Position numbers and translations under genes: made by a program. Of a stretch of 64,000 nt of DNA, positions 43,680 through 51,899 are shown in pieces. Source of the stretch: JAFGAS01 sp963809875 (GTDB taxonomy: Bacteria; Desulfobacterota; Zymogenia; Zymogenales; Zymogenaceae); contig CAWELC010000007.1 in NCBI GenBank assembly GCA_963809875.1, positions 186,001 through 250,000 of the forward strand, given 5' to 3'. The notes below the pieces were generated by a model. It was given only the letters and a program-made list of their open reading frames with translations. It was not told where the DNA came from and ran no database searches. Each line of letters starts with the position of its first letter. Positions within the stretch are counted from its first letter, which is position 1.

Positions 43680-44591
43680 ATGTCGTCACCCTTCAAGCGA
43701 TTCCGGTTTGCAGTCGGGGGCATCTTCCTGGACGCCCTTGACGTTATCATCCCGCTTATCCCGATCCGCGTGCTCTACGCGGGACTGGATGTCATGGTAT
43801 TCCTCTTTTATCCTCTGCTCTGGCTTTTCCCGAAGGCCAGGAGGAACATCTTCACCAATCTCGACATAGTCTTTGGGGATTCCATGAGCAAGCGGGAGAA
43901 GCGCGCCGTGGCCCGGCGCGCCATCAGAAATCTCCTGAACATCCCGGTCATCTCGGTCTACTACATCCACCCGAGAAACCTCCCGAAGGTGCTCGACAAC
44001 ATGACGTTCGTGGGGCTGCAACACCTCAAAACGGCGCTGGCGGCAAAAAAGGGGGTCGTCGGCCTGGGCGCGCACATCGGCAACTTCATCCTGCTCAACG
44101 TCGCGCTGGCCCAGACCGACCTGCCGTTCATCTCCGTCACCAAGGAGCCGCGCGAAAAGCCCCTCAAGATCCGCTACCAACGCTGGAAAACGGCCTGCGG
44201 CCTCACCTGGATCGATGCCGACAACGGAGCCGCCGCCACCAAGGGGATCCTCCGGGCGTTACGGGACAACCACATCGTCCACCTGATCGCCGACGAGCGA
44301 AAGAAGCGGGACGGGATCATCGTCCCGTTCTTCGGGAGGCCCTCCCTGACCGCGGCGGGGCCCGCGGTCCTGTCGTTGCGCACCGGGTCCCCGATCATCC
44401 CTATTTTTATCTATGAGCATGCCCGATACAAATATACGATCGAGATATCTCGTCCGCTGGCGATGGAACCGACCGGCGATCACCAGCGCGATATCTACCT
44501 CCTCACCGAAAAGGCCAACGAGGCCATCGCGGATGTCATCCGAAACCACCCCGATCAATGGGCGTGGACGAACCCTCGCTGGAAACTGTAG
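43680..44591 (+). CDS. LpxL/HtrB-like lysophospholipid acyltransferase, copy 3 of 4
   Basis: 303 aa. Core GVVGLGAHIGNFILLNVALA, LIADERKKRDGIIVPFFGR, GPAVLSLRTGSPIIPIFIYE. HIGNFI corresponds to the family H-x-G-N-W-E, with His132 kept, Trp to Phe and the catalytic Glu to Ile137. More distant from copies 1 and 2, closer to copy 4. No good ribosome site before ATG 43680. Copy 4 starts 35 bases after its stop, so these two are probably one transcript. Confidence 0.85.
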   Translation: MSSPFKRFRFAVGGIFLDALDVIIPLIPIRVLYAGLDVMVFLFYPLLWLFPKARRNIFTNLDIVFGDSMSKREKRAVARRAIRNLLNIPVISVYYIHPRNLPKVLDNMTFVGLQHLKTALAAKKGVVGLGAHIGNFILLNVALAQTDLPFISVTKEPREKPLKIRYQRWKTACGLTWIDADNGAAATKGILRALRDNHIVHLIADERKKRDGIIVPFFGRPSLTAAGPAVLSLRTGSPIIPIFIYEHARYKYTIEISRPLAMEPTGDHQRDIYLLTEKANEAIADVIRNHPDQWAWTNPRWKL

Positions 44592-44626
44592 CTTTTGACC
44601 ATCACCGACTGTTTCCACCGTCTCTC

Positions 44627-45535
44627 ATGAAGGAAATTCTCAAGAAGATCGGCTATCACCTCGGCTCGTCACTGTTGTCTGTGACCGAGTTCGTTTTCCC
44701 GAGGGTCCCGCTGCCGGTTCTCTCGTTGTTCTTTGATTTCCTTTTTCTCCTTTCCTGCCCGGTGCTCCTCTTTGAGCCGACGTTTCGCAAGGTTGTGCTG
44801 CCCAACCTCGACACCGCTTTCGGCGACACCCTCACCGCCTGCCAGAAACGACGGATCGGGGCACGGACGATGAGGCGGCTCCTCAAGATGATCCCTTTTT
44901 GCCTCCACTACGCCCACCCGAGAAATCAGCATAAGATGCTGCGGGACGTGCGCTTCGTGGGCCTCGAACATATACACGAGGCACTCAAAGCCGGCCGGGG
45001 GGTCATTATGCTTCAGGCCCACTTCGGCAACTTCATCCTCATGACGCTGGCCTTCGCGAGGATGGGTCTTCCCTATATCGTCGTCACCAAGGAGCCGCGA
45101 AGCGCCGTCCTCAGGGACAGGTATGCGAAGTGGAAACGCCTTTCGTCCGTCCGGTGGATCGATGCAGATACGCGGGCCCGGGCGACAAAGGAAATCATGC
45201 GCGGGCTTTCCACCAACAGCATCGTGGCGCTGGTGGCCGACGAGCGGAAGAAATACGACGGCATCCCGGTCCCGTTTTTCGGGAAAGATGCCCTGACTGC
45301 CCCCGGACCGGCGGTACTGGCCCTCAGGATGGGGGCGCCGATCATACCCTCATTTATCATCGATCACCGCTCCAATCGCTACACGGTCGAGATCCTCCCT
45401 CCCCTGCCCGTCACAAGGACCGGGGACCAGCGGGCCGATATCTACCGTCTCACGATCCAGACCAACCGGGTAATCGAGGACTATATCCGCCGATACCCGG
45501 ACCTCTGGGCGTGGACAAATAAGCGCTGGAAGTGA
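44627..45535 (+). CDS. LpxL/HtrB-like lysophospholipid acyltransferase, copy 4 of 4
   Basis: 302 aa from ATG 44627 (the frame is open into copy 3 but the aligned start is here). Core GVIMLQAHFGNFILMTLAFA, LVADERKKYDGIPVPFFGK, GPAVLALRMGAPIIPSFIID. His132 kept, Ile137 where an acid is expected. All four copies keep identical spacing of these motifs from the N-terminus, which shows one duplicated family. Confidence 0.85.
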   Translation: MKEILKKIGYHLGSSLLSVTEFVFPRVPLPVLSLFFDFLFLLSCPVLLFEPTFRKVVLPNLDTAFGDTLTACQKRRIGARTMRRLLKMIPFCLHYAHPRNQHKMLRDVRFVGLEHIHEALKAGRGVIMLQAHFGNFILMTLAFARMGLPYIVVTKEPRSAVLRDRYAKWKRLSSVRWIDADTRARATKEIMRGLSTNSIVALVADERKKYDGIPVPFFGKDALTAPGPAVLALRMGAPIIPSFIIDHRSNRYTVEILPPLPVTRTGDQRADIYRLTIQTNRVIEDYIRRYPDLWAWTNKRWK

Positions 45536-45581
45536 CACTCGTGCGGGAAAGTCACCCGCATATTCACATGAGGGATAGCCG

Positions 45582-45940
45582 ATGAACAAGGTGAACCTCG
45601 CCGAAAAATTTTCGCTCTTTGAGGATCTCTGGAGCCCGCGGATCGCGGGAGAGGTGGGGGATTACTGGGTGAAGCTGGCCAAGTTAAAGGGCCGGTTCGT
45701 CTGGCACACGCACGAAAAGGAGGATGAGCTCTTTCTTGTCGTGCGGGGCAGCCTCACGATCAGGCTCTCCGACGAAGACGTCCGGCTTTCTGCGGGGGAG
45801 TTCTTCATCGTGCCCCACGGCATCGAGCATATGCCGGTGGCCGATGAGGAGGTCCACGTGATGCTCTTCGAGCCCAAGACCACCGTCAACACCGGGGACG
45901 TGTCCAATGAGCGGACGAAGACCGAGTGCGCTGGGTATGA
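45582..45940 (+). CDS. Cupin-domain protein (probable one-base deletion near its end)
   Basis: About 119 aa. GRFVWHTHEKEDELFLVVRG and FFIVPHGIEHMPVADEEVHV are the two cupin motifs with metal-binding His and Glu. As sequenced, the frame runs on into the next gene and makes a 362-aa protein. However, adding one base near 45926 gives ERTKTE followed by LRWV and a TGA (45938-45940), the usual end of this small cupin family. So a consensus deletion, not a true fusion, is the likelier reading. Start ATG 45582, preceded by GAGGG. Small-molecule binding or isomerase function unknown. Confidence 0.75.
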
Positions 45941-46049
45941 ATTCGTCCCCGTGGTGGGCGACAGCGCGACGCAATCCCCGGCAACGCCGATCGGCGATTC
46001 CGACCCGACCACGTGCGGCCCGGTTGATGAGAGACGGGAGGGATATGTC

Positions 46050-46670
46050 GTGAAGGCACTCACTTTTCTTCTATCATCGTTGGCGGGCGTGTTGTTGGCG
46101 ACCGCCGCTTTCCCGGCGGCGGCGTCCGACACATCTCCCGCCCACGTCTCGCCCCCGTTCATCGTTGAGCCGATCTACCGGACGATAGGCCCGTTCTCAG
46201 AGGGGCTGGCGCTGGCCGCGGACGGGGATAAAATCGGCTATATCGACACGGCGGGAAAGGTCGTTATCGAAGCGGCGTTTGACGGGGCCGGGACCTTCTC
46301 GGACGGCCTGGCGGTGGTCAATATCGGCGGAGATCATTGCTTCATCGACAGGACGGGGGCCGTCGTCATCAGCACCCCGTACGACTGGCTGGAGCCTTTC
46401 GCCGAAGACCGGGCGCTATTCCGGGACGGTGATGCCTACGGCTTCATCGACCGGCGCGGCAATGTCGTCGTCCAGGCCCTCTACGACAAGGCGCTCCCCT
46501 TTTCCGAGGGGTTGTCAGCGGTTATGGTCGGTGAGCGATGGGGCTATATCGACCGGGAGGGGGCCGTCGTCATCGAGCCCCGGTATGAGGAGGCGCGGCC
46601 CTTCCTCGGAGGATTGGCCGAGGTAAAGGTAGGCGGGAAATGGGGGGTGATCGGAAAGCCGCCGAGGTAA
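46050..46670 (+). CDS. Exported WG-repeat protein
   Basis: 206 aa from GTG 46050, with GGGAGGG just upstream. A signal peptide follows at once (KALTFLLSSLAGVLLATAAF, cleavage about PAAAS). The mature part is four to five WG repeats, e.g. KIGYIDTAGKVVIEAAFDGA, YGFIDRRGNVVVQALYDKAL, WGYIDREGAVVIEPRYEEAR, ending WGVIGKPPR. WG repeats form a beta-rich scaffold of unknown ligand. In the raw reading it is in frame with the preceding cupin gene, but its own signal peptide in the middle of such a fusion would make no sense, so two genes are preferred. Confidence 0.78.
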   Translation: MKALTFLLSSLAGVLLATAAFPAAASDTSPAHVSPPFIVEPIYRTIGPFSEGLALAADGDKIGYIDTAGKVVIEAAFDGAGTFSDGLAVVNIGGDHCFIDRTGAVVISTPYDWLEPFAEDRALFRDGDAYGFIDRRGNVVVQALYDKALPFSEGLSAVMVGERWGYIDREGAVVIEPRYEEARPFLGGLAEVKVGGKWGVIGKPPR

Positions 46671-46701
46671 CCGCCCGGCCGCTGCTTTCCCGTTCGCCGC
46701 C

Positions 46702-47826
46702 TCAGCACATCTCCAGGGCGAGGGTAACTTCCTGCCTGACGATTCCCCGGGCGCCGGGCGCCAGCCGCGCAAGCGCCGCCCGGGCGTCTTTCCCCCCGAT
46801 CCTCCCCATCGCCCAGGCACACATACCCCGCACGCGCTCATCCTGGTTTTCCTCGAAGGCCGTCGAAAGGTCGGGCAGGTACCGCCCGTCCAGGCTGTTT
46901 CCCATGGCCCGCGCCGCGTTCATCTTCCACCGCCAGGTCTCACCCGTGGGCATATAGAACATGTGCGGCCATATTGTGCCCTGATAGTAGGCCAGATCCA
47001 TCGAAAGGATCCGGGCAAGGTCAAAGTCGGCGGCCTTTTGTGCGGCGCGCTCGTTGGGAGGCAGATCCTGGGCAAGCCAGGCGCGGTTACGCGGGCAGAC
47101 GTTCTGGCACACGTCGCAGCCGTAGACCCAGGTTCCCATCGGCTCGCGGAGCTCCCGCGGAGTCAGGCCCTCTCCGTAATAGGAAAGGTAGGAGATGCAC
47201 CGCCGCGGGTTCATTCGCTGGGGCGCCGTGATGGCCCGGGTGGGGCAGGCCGCCATGCAGGCGTTCCGGCACCAGTCGGGGCAGCCGAGCCCGTAGGTGG
47301 GCTCCCCCGGCGCAAAGGGGCGGTTGGTGACCACGCCGATGGGCAGCACCCATGAGCTTTTGCGGGCGACTCTGTTGGAGTAGAAGAAACAGTTCTTGCC
47401 GAAGTTGCCCATCCCGGCCCGCGCCGCGGCCAGGCGCTGGGAGAGATTGAACGGCACCTTTGACTCGATCCCATCGTCCCGAAGCCACCCCCTGAACGCC
47501 TTGATGCGCCTGGACAGCCCGTCCTTCGTCATCCGGTCATCGTCCTGGTAACAGCGGCCGAACTTCCCCTCCAGCGCGCGGGGGAAGGACTCCCTAAAGT
47601 AGTTCTCCATGAGCACGATGATCGACTTGGCGTCGGCAAGCGAGCCCTTCGGGTCGATGCCTCCCACCAGGTCCAGGCCGCGCTCGATAAGGGGTGCGTA
47701 GTCGTCCTTCCGTTCGCACAGGACGTCGCGCTGGAACTCGAAAGGCTCGGCGGTTGTGAAGCCGACGTCCTCAAACCCGAGCTCGTGCGCCTTTTGGATC
47801 ACCTCTTTTTCCGATATCACCGTCAA
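46702..47826 (-). CDS. QueG-like 4Fe-4S protein with HEAT repeats
   Basis: 374 aa. Order as in epoxyqueuosine reductase: cobalamin-binding-like N-terminal part (EVIQKAHELGFEDVGFTTAE), AARAGMGNFGKNCFFYSNRV, a first cluster motif CRNACMAACPTRAI, a second in YGCDVCQNVCPRNRAW, and HEAT-type repeats at the C-terminus (VRGMCAWAMGRIGGKDARAA). True QueG proteins have a DYH motif early that I do not find here (the place reads CYQDDDRMTK), so this may be a QueG-like paralog, as often found in anaerobes, rather than the tRNA-modifying enzyme. Single gene, convergent with the WG gene and starting 54 bases downstream of the oxidoreductase gene. Confidence 0.8.
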   Translation of the reverse strand: MTVISEKEVIQKAHELGFEDVGFTTAEPFEFQRDVLCERKDDYAPLIERGLDLVGGIDPKGSLADAKSIIVLMENYFRESFPRALEGKFGRCYQDDDRMTKDGLSRRIKAFRGWLRDDGIESKVPFNLSQRLAAARAGMGNFGKNCFFYSNRVARKSSWVLPIGVVTNRPFAPGEPTYGLGCPDWCRNACMAACPTRAITAPQRMNPRRCISYLSYYGEGLTPRELREPMGTWVYGCDVCQNVCPRNRAWLAQDLPPNERAAQKAADFDLARILSMDLAYYQGTIWPHMFYMPTGETWRWKMNAARAMGNSLDGRYLPDLSTAFEENQDERVRGMCAWAMGRIGGKDARAALARLAPGARGIVRQEVTLALEMC

Positions 47827-47880
47827 TCCTCTATCAATTCTCTCTCGGTTTTCCGTTGCCGAACCATCCCGAACGCCCCG

Positions 47881-49413
47881 TCAGCGCTCCTTGGAGATCA
47901 TCTTGACGACCTTGCGCGCCGAGAGGAGCTGCGTTGTGACGCCCGCCCCCGACTCGCTTTGGCTTCCGATGAACCAGAGCCCCCGGTAGGGGGTCCGGTG
48001 AGGCGCGCCGGATTTTCCCATGATCGGGCAGAACCCCCCGAACGAGTGATGATCCGGGGTATGGGCGATCCGCTTGAAGTCGTCGGGTGTGAGCGTCAGC
48101 ATCACCTTCGTGTGCCGGCGCAGTCCGGGGATGATTCGCTCCGCCTCGACAAGGAGCTTCTCGGCCATCTCCGCCCGCCGGGAGCCCCAGCCCCCTTCGA
48201 GCTTGTTGGGTGCTACGGTATATATCGTTACCGAGTGCGTCCCCTCGGGCGCCATCGTGTCCGAATGCATCGAGTTGATGAATATGAGAAAGCCGTCCTT
48301 CCCCTCATGAAAATGGCTCTCCCTGAGCTCCCGTACGGCCCCGTCTATGTCGTACGTGTTGTAGTAGTATACAAGCGACCTGTCCTGATGCCGGGCCGGG
48401 TCGGCCGTCAGCCCCAGCTGCACCATGAAGACGGACTCCATGAGCGGGATATCGTCGATCCTCGCGGCAAATTCCGCGGGGAGCCGGTCCCGTCCGATCA
48501 GCGAAAAGAAGCACTCCCGGGCGCCGCCCGAAGCCAGCACGAGGTCGGCTTGGACGATCCGCTTGTCGGCAAGCTCGACGCCCCGCACGCGGTCGCCTTC
48601 GGTGATGATCTTCTTTACCGGGCTCCTCGTGAAAACAATCCCCCCCATCTCGTCGATGCGCTCCGCGATGGGGCCGGAGAGATTGCTGACCCCCCCCAGG
48701 ACAAACGAGGAGGAAATGCGGGGGGCCAGACCCGCGACCCGAGTGCCGGGGATACGGGAGTCCGTGAAGCATTCCATGTTGAAATAGGGGATCCCCAGTC
48801 CGATGAACTCCGAGGGCAAGACAACCAGGTCGGCGAGGATCGCCGTGAAAAAGGCGATAAGCTTCGGATCCGAAAAGAACTGTCCCATGAGGCGATCGGC
48901 CGTCCACTTCTCGTATTTCTTGATGGGAAGGAACTTCATGAGCATGGCGAGCTTGAGCATGAGCGACGCGGGGCCGTCGGTTACCGCTGACTTCCTGTCC
49001 AGGGCCACCAGGTCCGTGACCCTGTCGAGGAGCCGATAAAACCGATTGATGCCGGACGCCTGGTCCGGAAAGATCTCTATCAGCCGCTCCCTGCGCCAGT
49101 AGGGCCCGGAATATATCGGCGGCCGAAAGACCCGAAAGTCGGGAAACGAAACGCTCCGGTCCCCGGGGACAAGCCCCACCCGATCGGCGCACCCGAGCTC
49201 CCTCAACACCACTCCGCCGGCCTCCCTCGGGGCGAGCCCCTCTATCACGAGAGGGCCGATGTCCCATGAGAACCCCCCCTTTGATATCGTGCGGGTTACC
49301 CCCCCGACGACTTCGCTCTGCTCATAGACCTCGACGGAACACCCCCCCTTCGCCAGATAGGCCGCGCACGTGAGACCCGCCATGCCGGCACCAATCACGA
49401 CCGCCTTTGTCAT
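47881..49413 (-). CDS. CrtI/CRTISO-like FAD-dependent oxidoreductase (intact)
   Basis: 510 aa. TKAVVIGAGMAGLTCAAYLA is the FAD-binding motif; GGVTRTISKGGFSWDIGPLV and the C-terminal GLWFIGSQSESGAGVTTQLL complete the phytoene desaturase/carotenoid isomerase pattern. Distant paralog of the broken gene at 26869-28365. Likely same transcript as the QueG-like gene (54 bases apart). Substrate unknown: no phytoene synthase is in the window, so a carotenoid role is not supported by context. Confidence 0.88.
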   Translation of the reverse strand: MTKAVVIGAGMAGLTCAAYLAKGGCSVEVYEQSEVVGGVTRTISKGGFSWDIGPLVIEGLAPREAGGVVLRELGCADRVGLVPGDRSVSFPDFRVFRPPIYSGPYWRRERLIEIFPDQASGINRFYRLLDRVTDLVALDRKSAVTDGPASLMLKLAMLMKFLPIKKYEKWTADRLMGQFFSDPKLIAFFTAILADLVVLPSEFIGLGIPYFNMECFTDSRIPGTRVAGLAPRISSSFVLGGVSNLSGPIAERIDEMGGIVFTRSPVKKIITEGDRVRGVELADKRIVQADLVLASGGARECFFSLIGRDRLPAEFAARIDDIPLMESVFMVQLGLTADPARHQDRSLVYYYNTYDIDGAVRELRESHFHEGKDGFLIFINSMHSDTMAPEGTHSVTIYTVAPNKLEGGWGSRRAEMAEKLLVEAERIIPGLRRHTKVMLTLTPDDFKRIAHTPDHHSFGGFCPIMGKSGAPHRTPYRGLWFIGSQSESGAGVTTQLLSARKVVKMISKER

Positions 49414-49550
49414 GATGACTCCTCGTCATTGAATGGCATACGAAAATAGTTCCTCTGGAATGGAAACGTATGGTACGAAGCTGGGCCCGCTGTCCAGCGT
49501 CCGGGACCGCGCCCGTCATCCGCCATCATCCGGTATCCCCCCTTCGTTAC

Positions 49551-51404
49551 CTACCGGGGTTTGTTCTCGACGTAGACGACCCACCGGTCCACGAAGTCAT
49601 CAAGGGAAAGCAGGAGGGTGGCCTGGATCGCCTGGTAGATGGTCTTGCCGTCCTTGAGCCCCCCGAGGATTGCCCTGGCCGAGCTCATCCCGTACTTGTC
49701 GATGAGGAAATCGGTGGCCGAGAGGCTCATCATGTAGGCCGCGTACGCGCTTTCGGGCGCCATATTGGTAAAGCTCTCGGAGAGGCTACCCAACGGGATC
49801 TTCTTTCCCCTCAACTTCACGTACTCCAGCACGACCGCGTCCGCCTCGGCGACGGGCGTCCCTTCCATCGATTGGGCGAGCCCCTCGTTGAGCCACGCGG
49901 GGCAGTCCTGCCCGGCGAGGTCGAAGACAACCGCGTGGGTGTATTCGTGGACCACCATCTTCCTGAGCAGATCCGTGGAGTCGGCCGCCCCCTTGACCGG
50001 TATCCTGATCTTCCCGTCGAAGATCGCGCCCGCCCAGCCCGGCGAGTCTGTGGCGGCCTTGAACTCCTCGTCGGTATAGAGAATCACGGTAATCTTATGA
50101 TCCGGGTAATATCCCAGCTTTTCACCGACGGTCGAGTAGGCGTCTTCGAGAATGGGGAGCAGAAAGTCTCCGACAAGGTTCTTATTACTGCCGGAATACT
50201 TGACGACAAAATGCCCCGTCTCCTGGGTATCGAGGGTGCTCTCAACGGGGTTTTCTCGCTTGATCTTCTCGATGAAATATTTGGCCGTCTCATCGGTGGG
50301 ATGGGCCTGGGCGTACTCGGTCAGCTTCACGAGCGCCAGATCGAGCTTTTCCTGATAATAGTAGACGATCCCCAGGTTGAGGGCGGCTTCGTCGGCCTTG
50401 GGGTTGATCTCGAGGGCCTTGAGGTAATATTTCTCGGCTGAGCCAAGGTCGTTTTTTTCCCCGGCGATGTAGCCGAGGCCCTCGTAGGCCTGATATTCTT
50501 CGGAGTAGGTGAGAGAGTCGGTGAGGTTTTTCTCGGCCCCGGCCAGATCTTTGCTGTTCATTGCCTCCAGTCCAAGGGCCAGATAGCAGAGGGCCACGTT
50601 CTTGTTGAGGTGCTCATCGGCAGGATCTTTTTTCCTGGCCTCGAGAAATCTGTCGAGCGCCTCGGCATAGAGCCCCCGCTGAAAAAGGGAGAGCCCCTCG
50701 GCGGACGAAGGATCCTGTGCGGTGGGGGCCGGCTCCGGGATGACGATCGCAGGGGCTTGCCCGCCCCCGATGCCGGCGGGGGGCTGATCTGTCCCATTCG
50801 GGGCGGGAAGGGGAGACTCGGGTGTCGGGCGGTCAACCGCAGGCCCCTCGTTTTTCTTCTGCTTCTCGTAGAAACTCTCATAATATCGCGGGAGAATCAG
50901 GAAGAGGACGACAAAGAGGATGACGGTTATGGCCCCGAGGATGAATTTAGCGCTCACCGTACTCTTTTTCGTCTCGGCCTCGAGGCGCTCCACCGACTTC
51001 GGTATCGTGAGCGGCCTGCCCTCGGCATAGGAGCGCTTTAACGGCTTTTGAAGCTCCTCGATGAGCCGGGCCTTCTGGCTGTCATCCTCGATGATGGGCA
51101 CAAACCGAACACGGGCGCCGATACGAGAAAGCGTTTCCTCGAGCTGGCGAGCCTTATTTTCATCGACCCGCTTTGCGATGACAAGGGGAAGCGACTCCAG
51201 GCGCTTGATCACATCGGCAAGAGCCGCGTTGGGCGTGTGAGCGGCAAGGAATTTTGCGGTTTCTTTCTTGGCGGTGTAGCTGGAAAAGGACGAGAGGATG
51301 ACCTTATAGGAAAATGCCCCAAGGTTCCTGGGAAAGAAGTTCTTGCATTTCGTACACCGGGGGGAGCCGTCCGGAATATTGGCGCCGCAGAGATTGCAGA
51401 ACAT
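49551..51404 (-). CDS. Membrane TPR protein with zinc ribbon and gluzincin (peptidase MA-like) domain
   Basis: 617 aa. N-terminal zinc ribbon with two CxxC knuckles (CNLCGANI, CTKCKNFF). Residues about 35-105 resemble the L7/L12 C-terminal fold (LPLVIAKRVDENKARQLEET). A transmembrane helix at about 155-177 (FILGAITVILFVVLFLILPR) leads to a Pro-rich linker, TPR repeats (about 235-400), and a metalloprotease-like domain with His486-Glu-Tyr-Thr-His490 and NEGLAQSMEG supplying a third ligand. The zinc ribbon would be in the cytoplasm and the peptidase domain outside. Follows the FtsB-like gene by three bases, so co-transcribed. Function unknown, perhaps envelope protein turnover. Confidence 0.85.
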   Translation of the reverse strand: MFCNLCGANIPDGSPRCTKCKNFFPRNLGAFSYKVILSSFSSYTAKKETAKFLAAHTPNAALADVIKRLESLPLVIAKRVDENKARQLEETLSRIGARVRFVPIIEDDSQKARLIEELQKPLKRSYAEGRPLTIPKSVERLEAETKKSTVSAKFILGAITVILFVVLFLILPRYYESFYEKQKKNEGPAVDRPTPESPLPAPNGTDQPPAGIGGGQAPAIVIPEPAPTAQDPSSAEGLSLFQRGLYAEALDRFLEARKKDPADEHLNKNVALCYLALGLEAMNSKDLAGAEKNLTDSLTYSEEYQAYEGLGYIAGEKNDLGSAEKYYLKALEINPKADEAALNLGIVYYYQEKLDLALVKLTEYAQAHPTDETAKYFIEKIKRENPVESTLDTQETGHFVVKYSGSNKNLVGDFLLPILEDAYSTVGEKLGYYPDHKITVILYTDEEFKAATDSPGWAGAIFDGKIRIPVKGAADSTDLLRKMVVHEYTHAVVFDLAGQDCPAWLNEGLAQSMEGTPVAEADAVVLEYVKLRGKKIPLGSLSESFTNMAPESAYAAYMMSLSATDFLIDKYGMSSARAILGGLKDGKTIYQAIQATLLLSLDDFVDRWVVYVENKPR

Positions 51405-51407
51405 CGC

Positions 51408-51686
51408 CTACTCTTTGGTGAAGATATAGATTATTTCTCCCTCCCGCGCCATTCCCATTTGAGTTCTGATGAGCTGTTCCTGATATTCCGGCCGCTCCAG
51501 TCGCTTCAGTTCTTCGGTGAGGTCCTTATTTTCCTTCGTGAGGCGGCCTATCTCCTCCGTCAGCTTATTCTTTTTTGCGCTCAGGGTTATGAGGGCGAAG
51601 ACCCCGCGTTTCCCGAATGCCGCGAACGAAAGCACTGCCAGCGAAACGACGAGAGACGCGATAATGAGTATACGTCTTGTCTTCAT
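51408..51686 (-). CDS. Septum formation initiator (FtsB/DivIC-like) protein
   Basis: 92 aa: short basic N-terminus, one transmembrane helix (about residues 6-30), then a coiled coil (KKNKLTEEIGRLTKENKDLT, LKRLERPEYQEQLIRTQMG) ending in GMAREGEIIYIF, the typical FtsB/DivIC close. It would join the divisome with FtsL and FtsQ. A sigma-70-like promoter with TTGACT lies upstream at about 51737-51742. It is unusual here in sharing a transcript with the TPR/metalloprotease gene. Confidence 0.85.
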   Translation of the reverse strand: MKTRRILIIASLVVSLAVLSFAAFGKRGVFALITLSAKKNKLTEEIGRLTKENKDLTEELKRLERPEYQEQLIRTQMGMAREGEIIYIFTKE

Positions 51687-51899
51687 GTAGACCTATATGA
51701 TATTATGGCACTATGATATACCAGTCGGCCGGCGTAAGTCAAGGCTTAAAAGTCGACCCCACGGGTTCGGAAAGTCCGCGCGCCGGAGCGCCGTGATCCG
51801 CCGGTGCCTTGGGTTATCGTGCGTTAGTCCTTACTTTTTCCGCCCTGCCCGTATCGTGGGTCATAATAGACGTCTTCAATGATTTTGCGAGGTCTTGCC

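Noticed and set aside
41452..45535. Four acyltransferases as lpxL/lpxM for normal lipid A synthesis
   Set aside because: All lack the acidic residue of the H-x4-D/E motif and no other lipid A gene is near, so gene symbols are withheld.
45582..46670. Genuine cupin-WG fusion protein
   Set aside because: A signal peptide in the middle, an own GTG start with ribosome site, and a plausible cupin stop one base out of frame argue for two genes.
46702..47826. Assignment as true queG
   Set aside because: Cluster motifs fit, but the early DYH motif of epoxyqueuosine reductases is not visible; left as QueG-like.
26869..49413. A carotenoid biosynthesis locus (two CrtI-like genes and a CruF-like membrane protein)
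   Set aside because: The genes are dispersed over 22 kb, there is no phytoene synthase, and the CruF likeness is weak.
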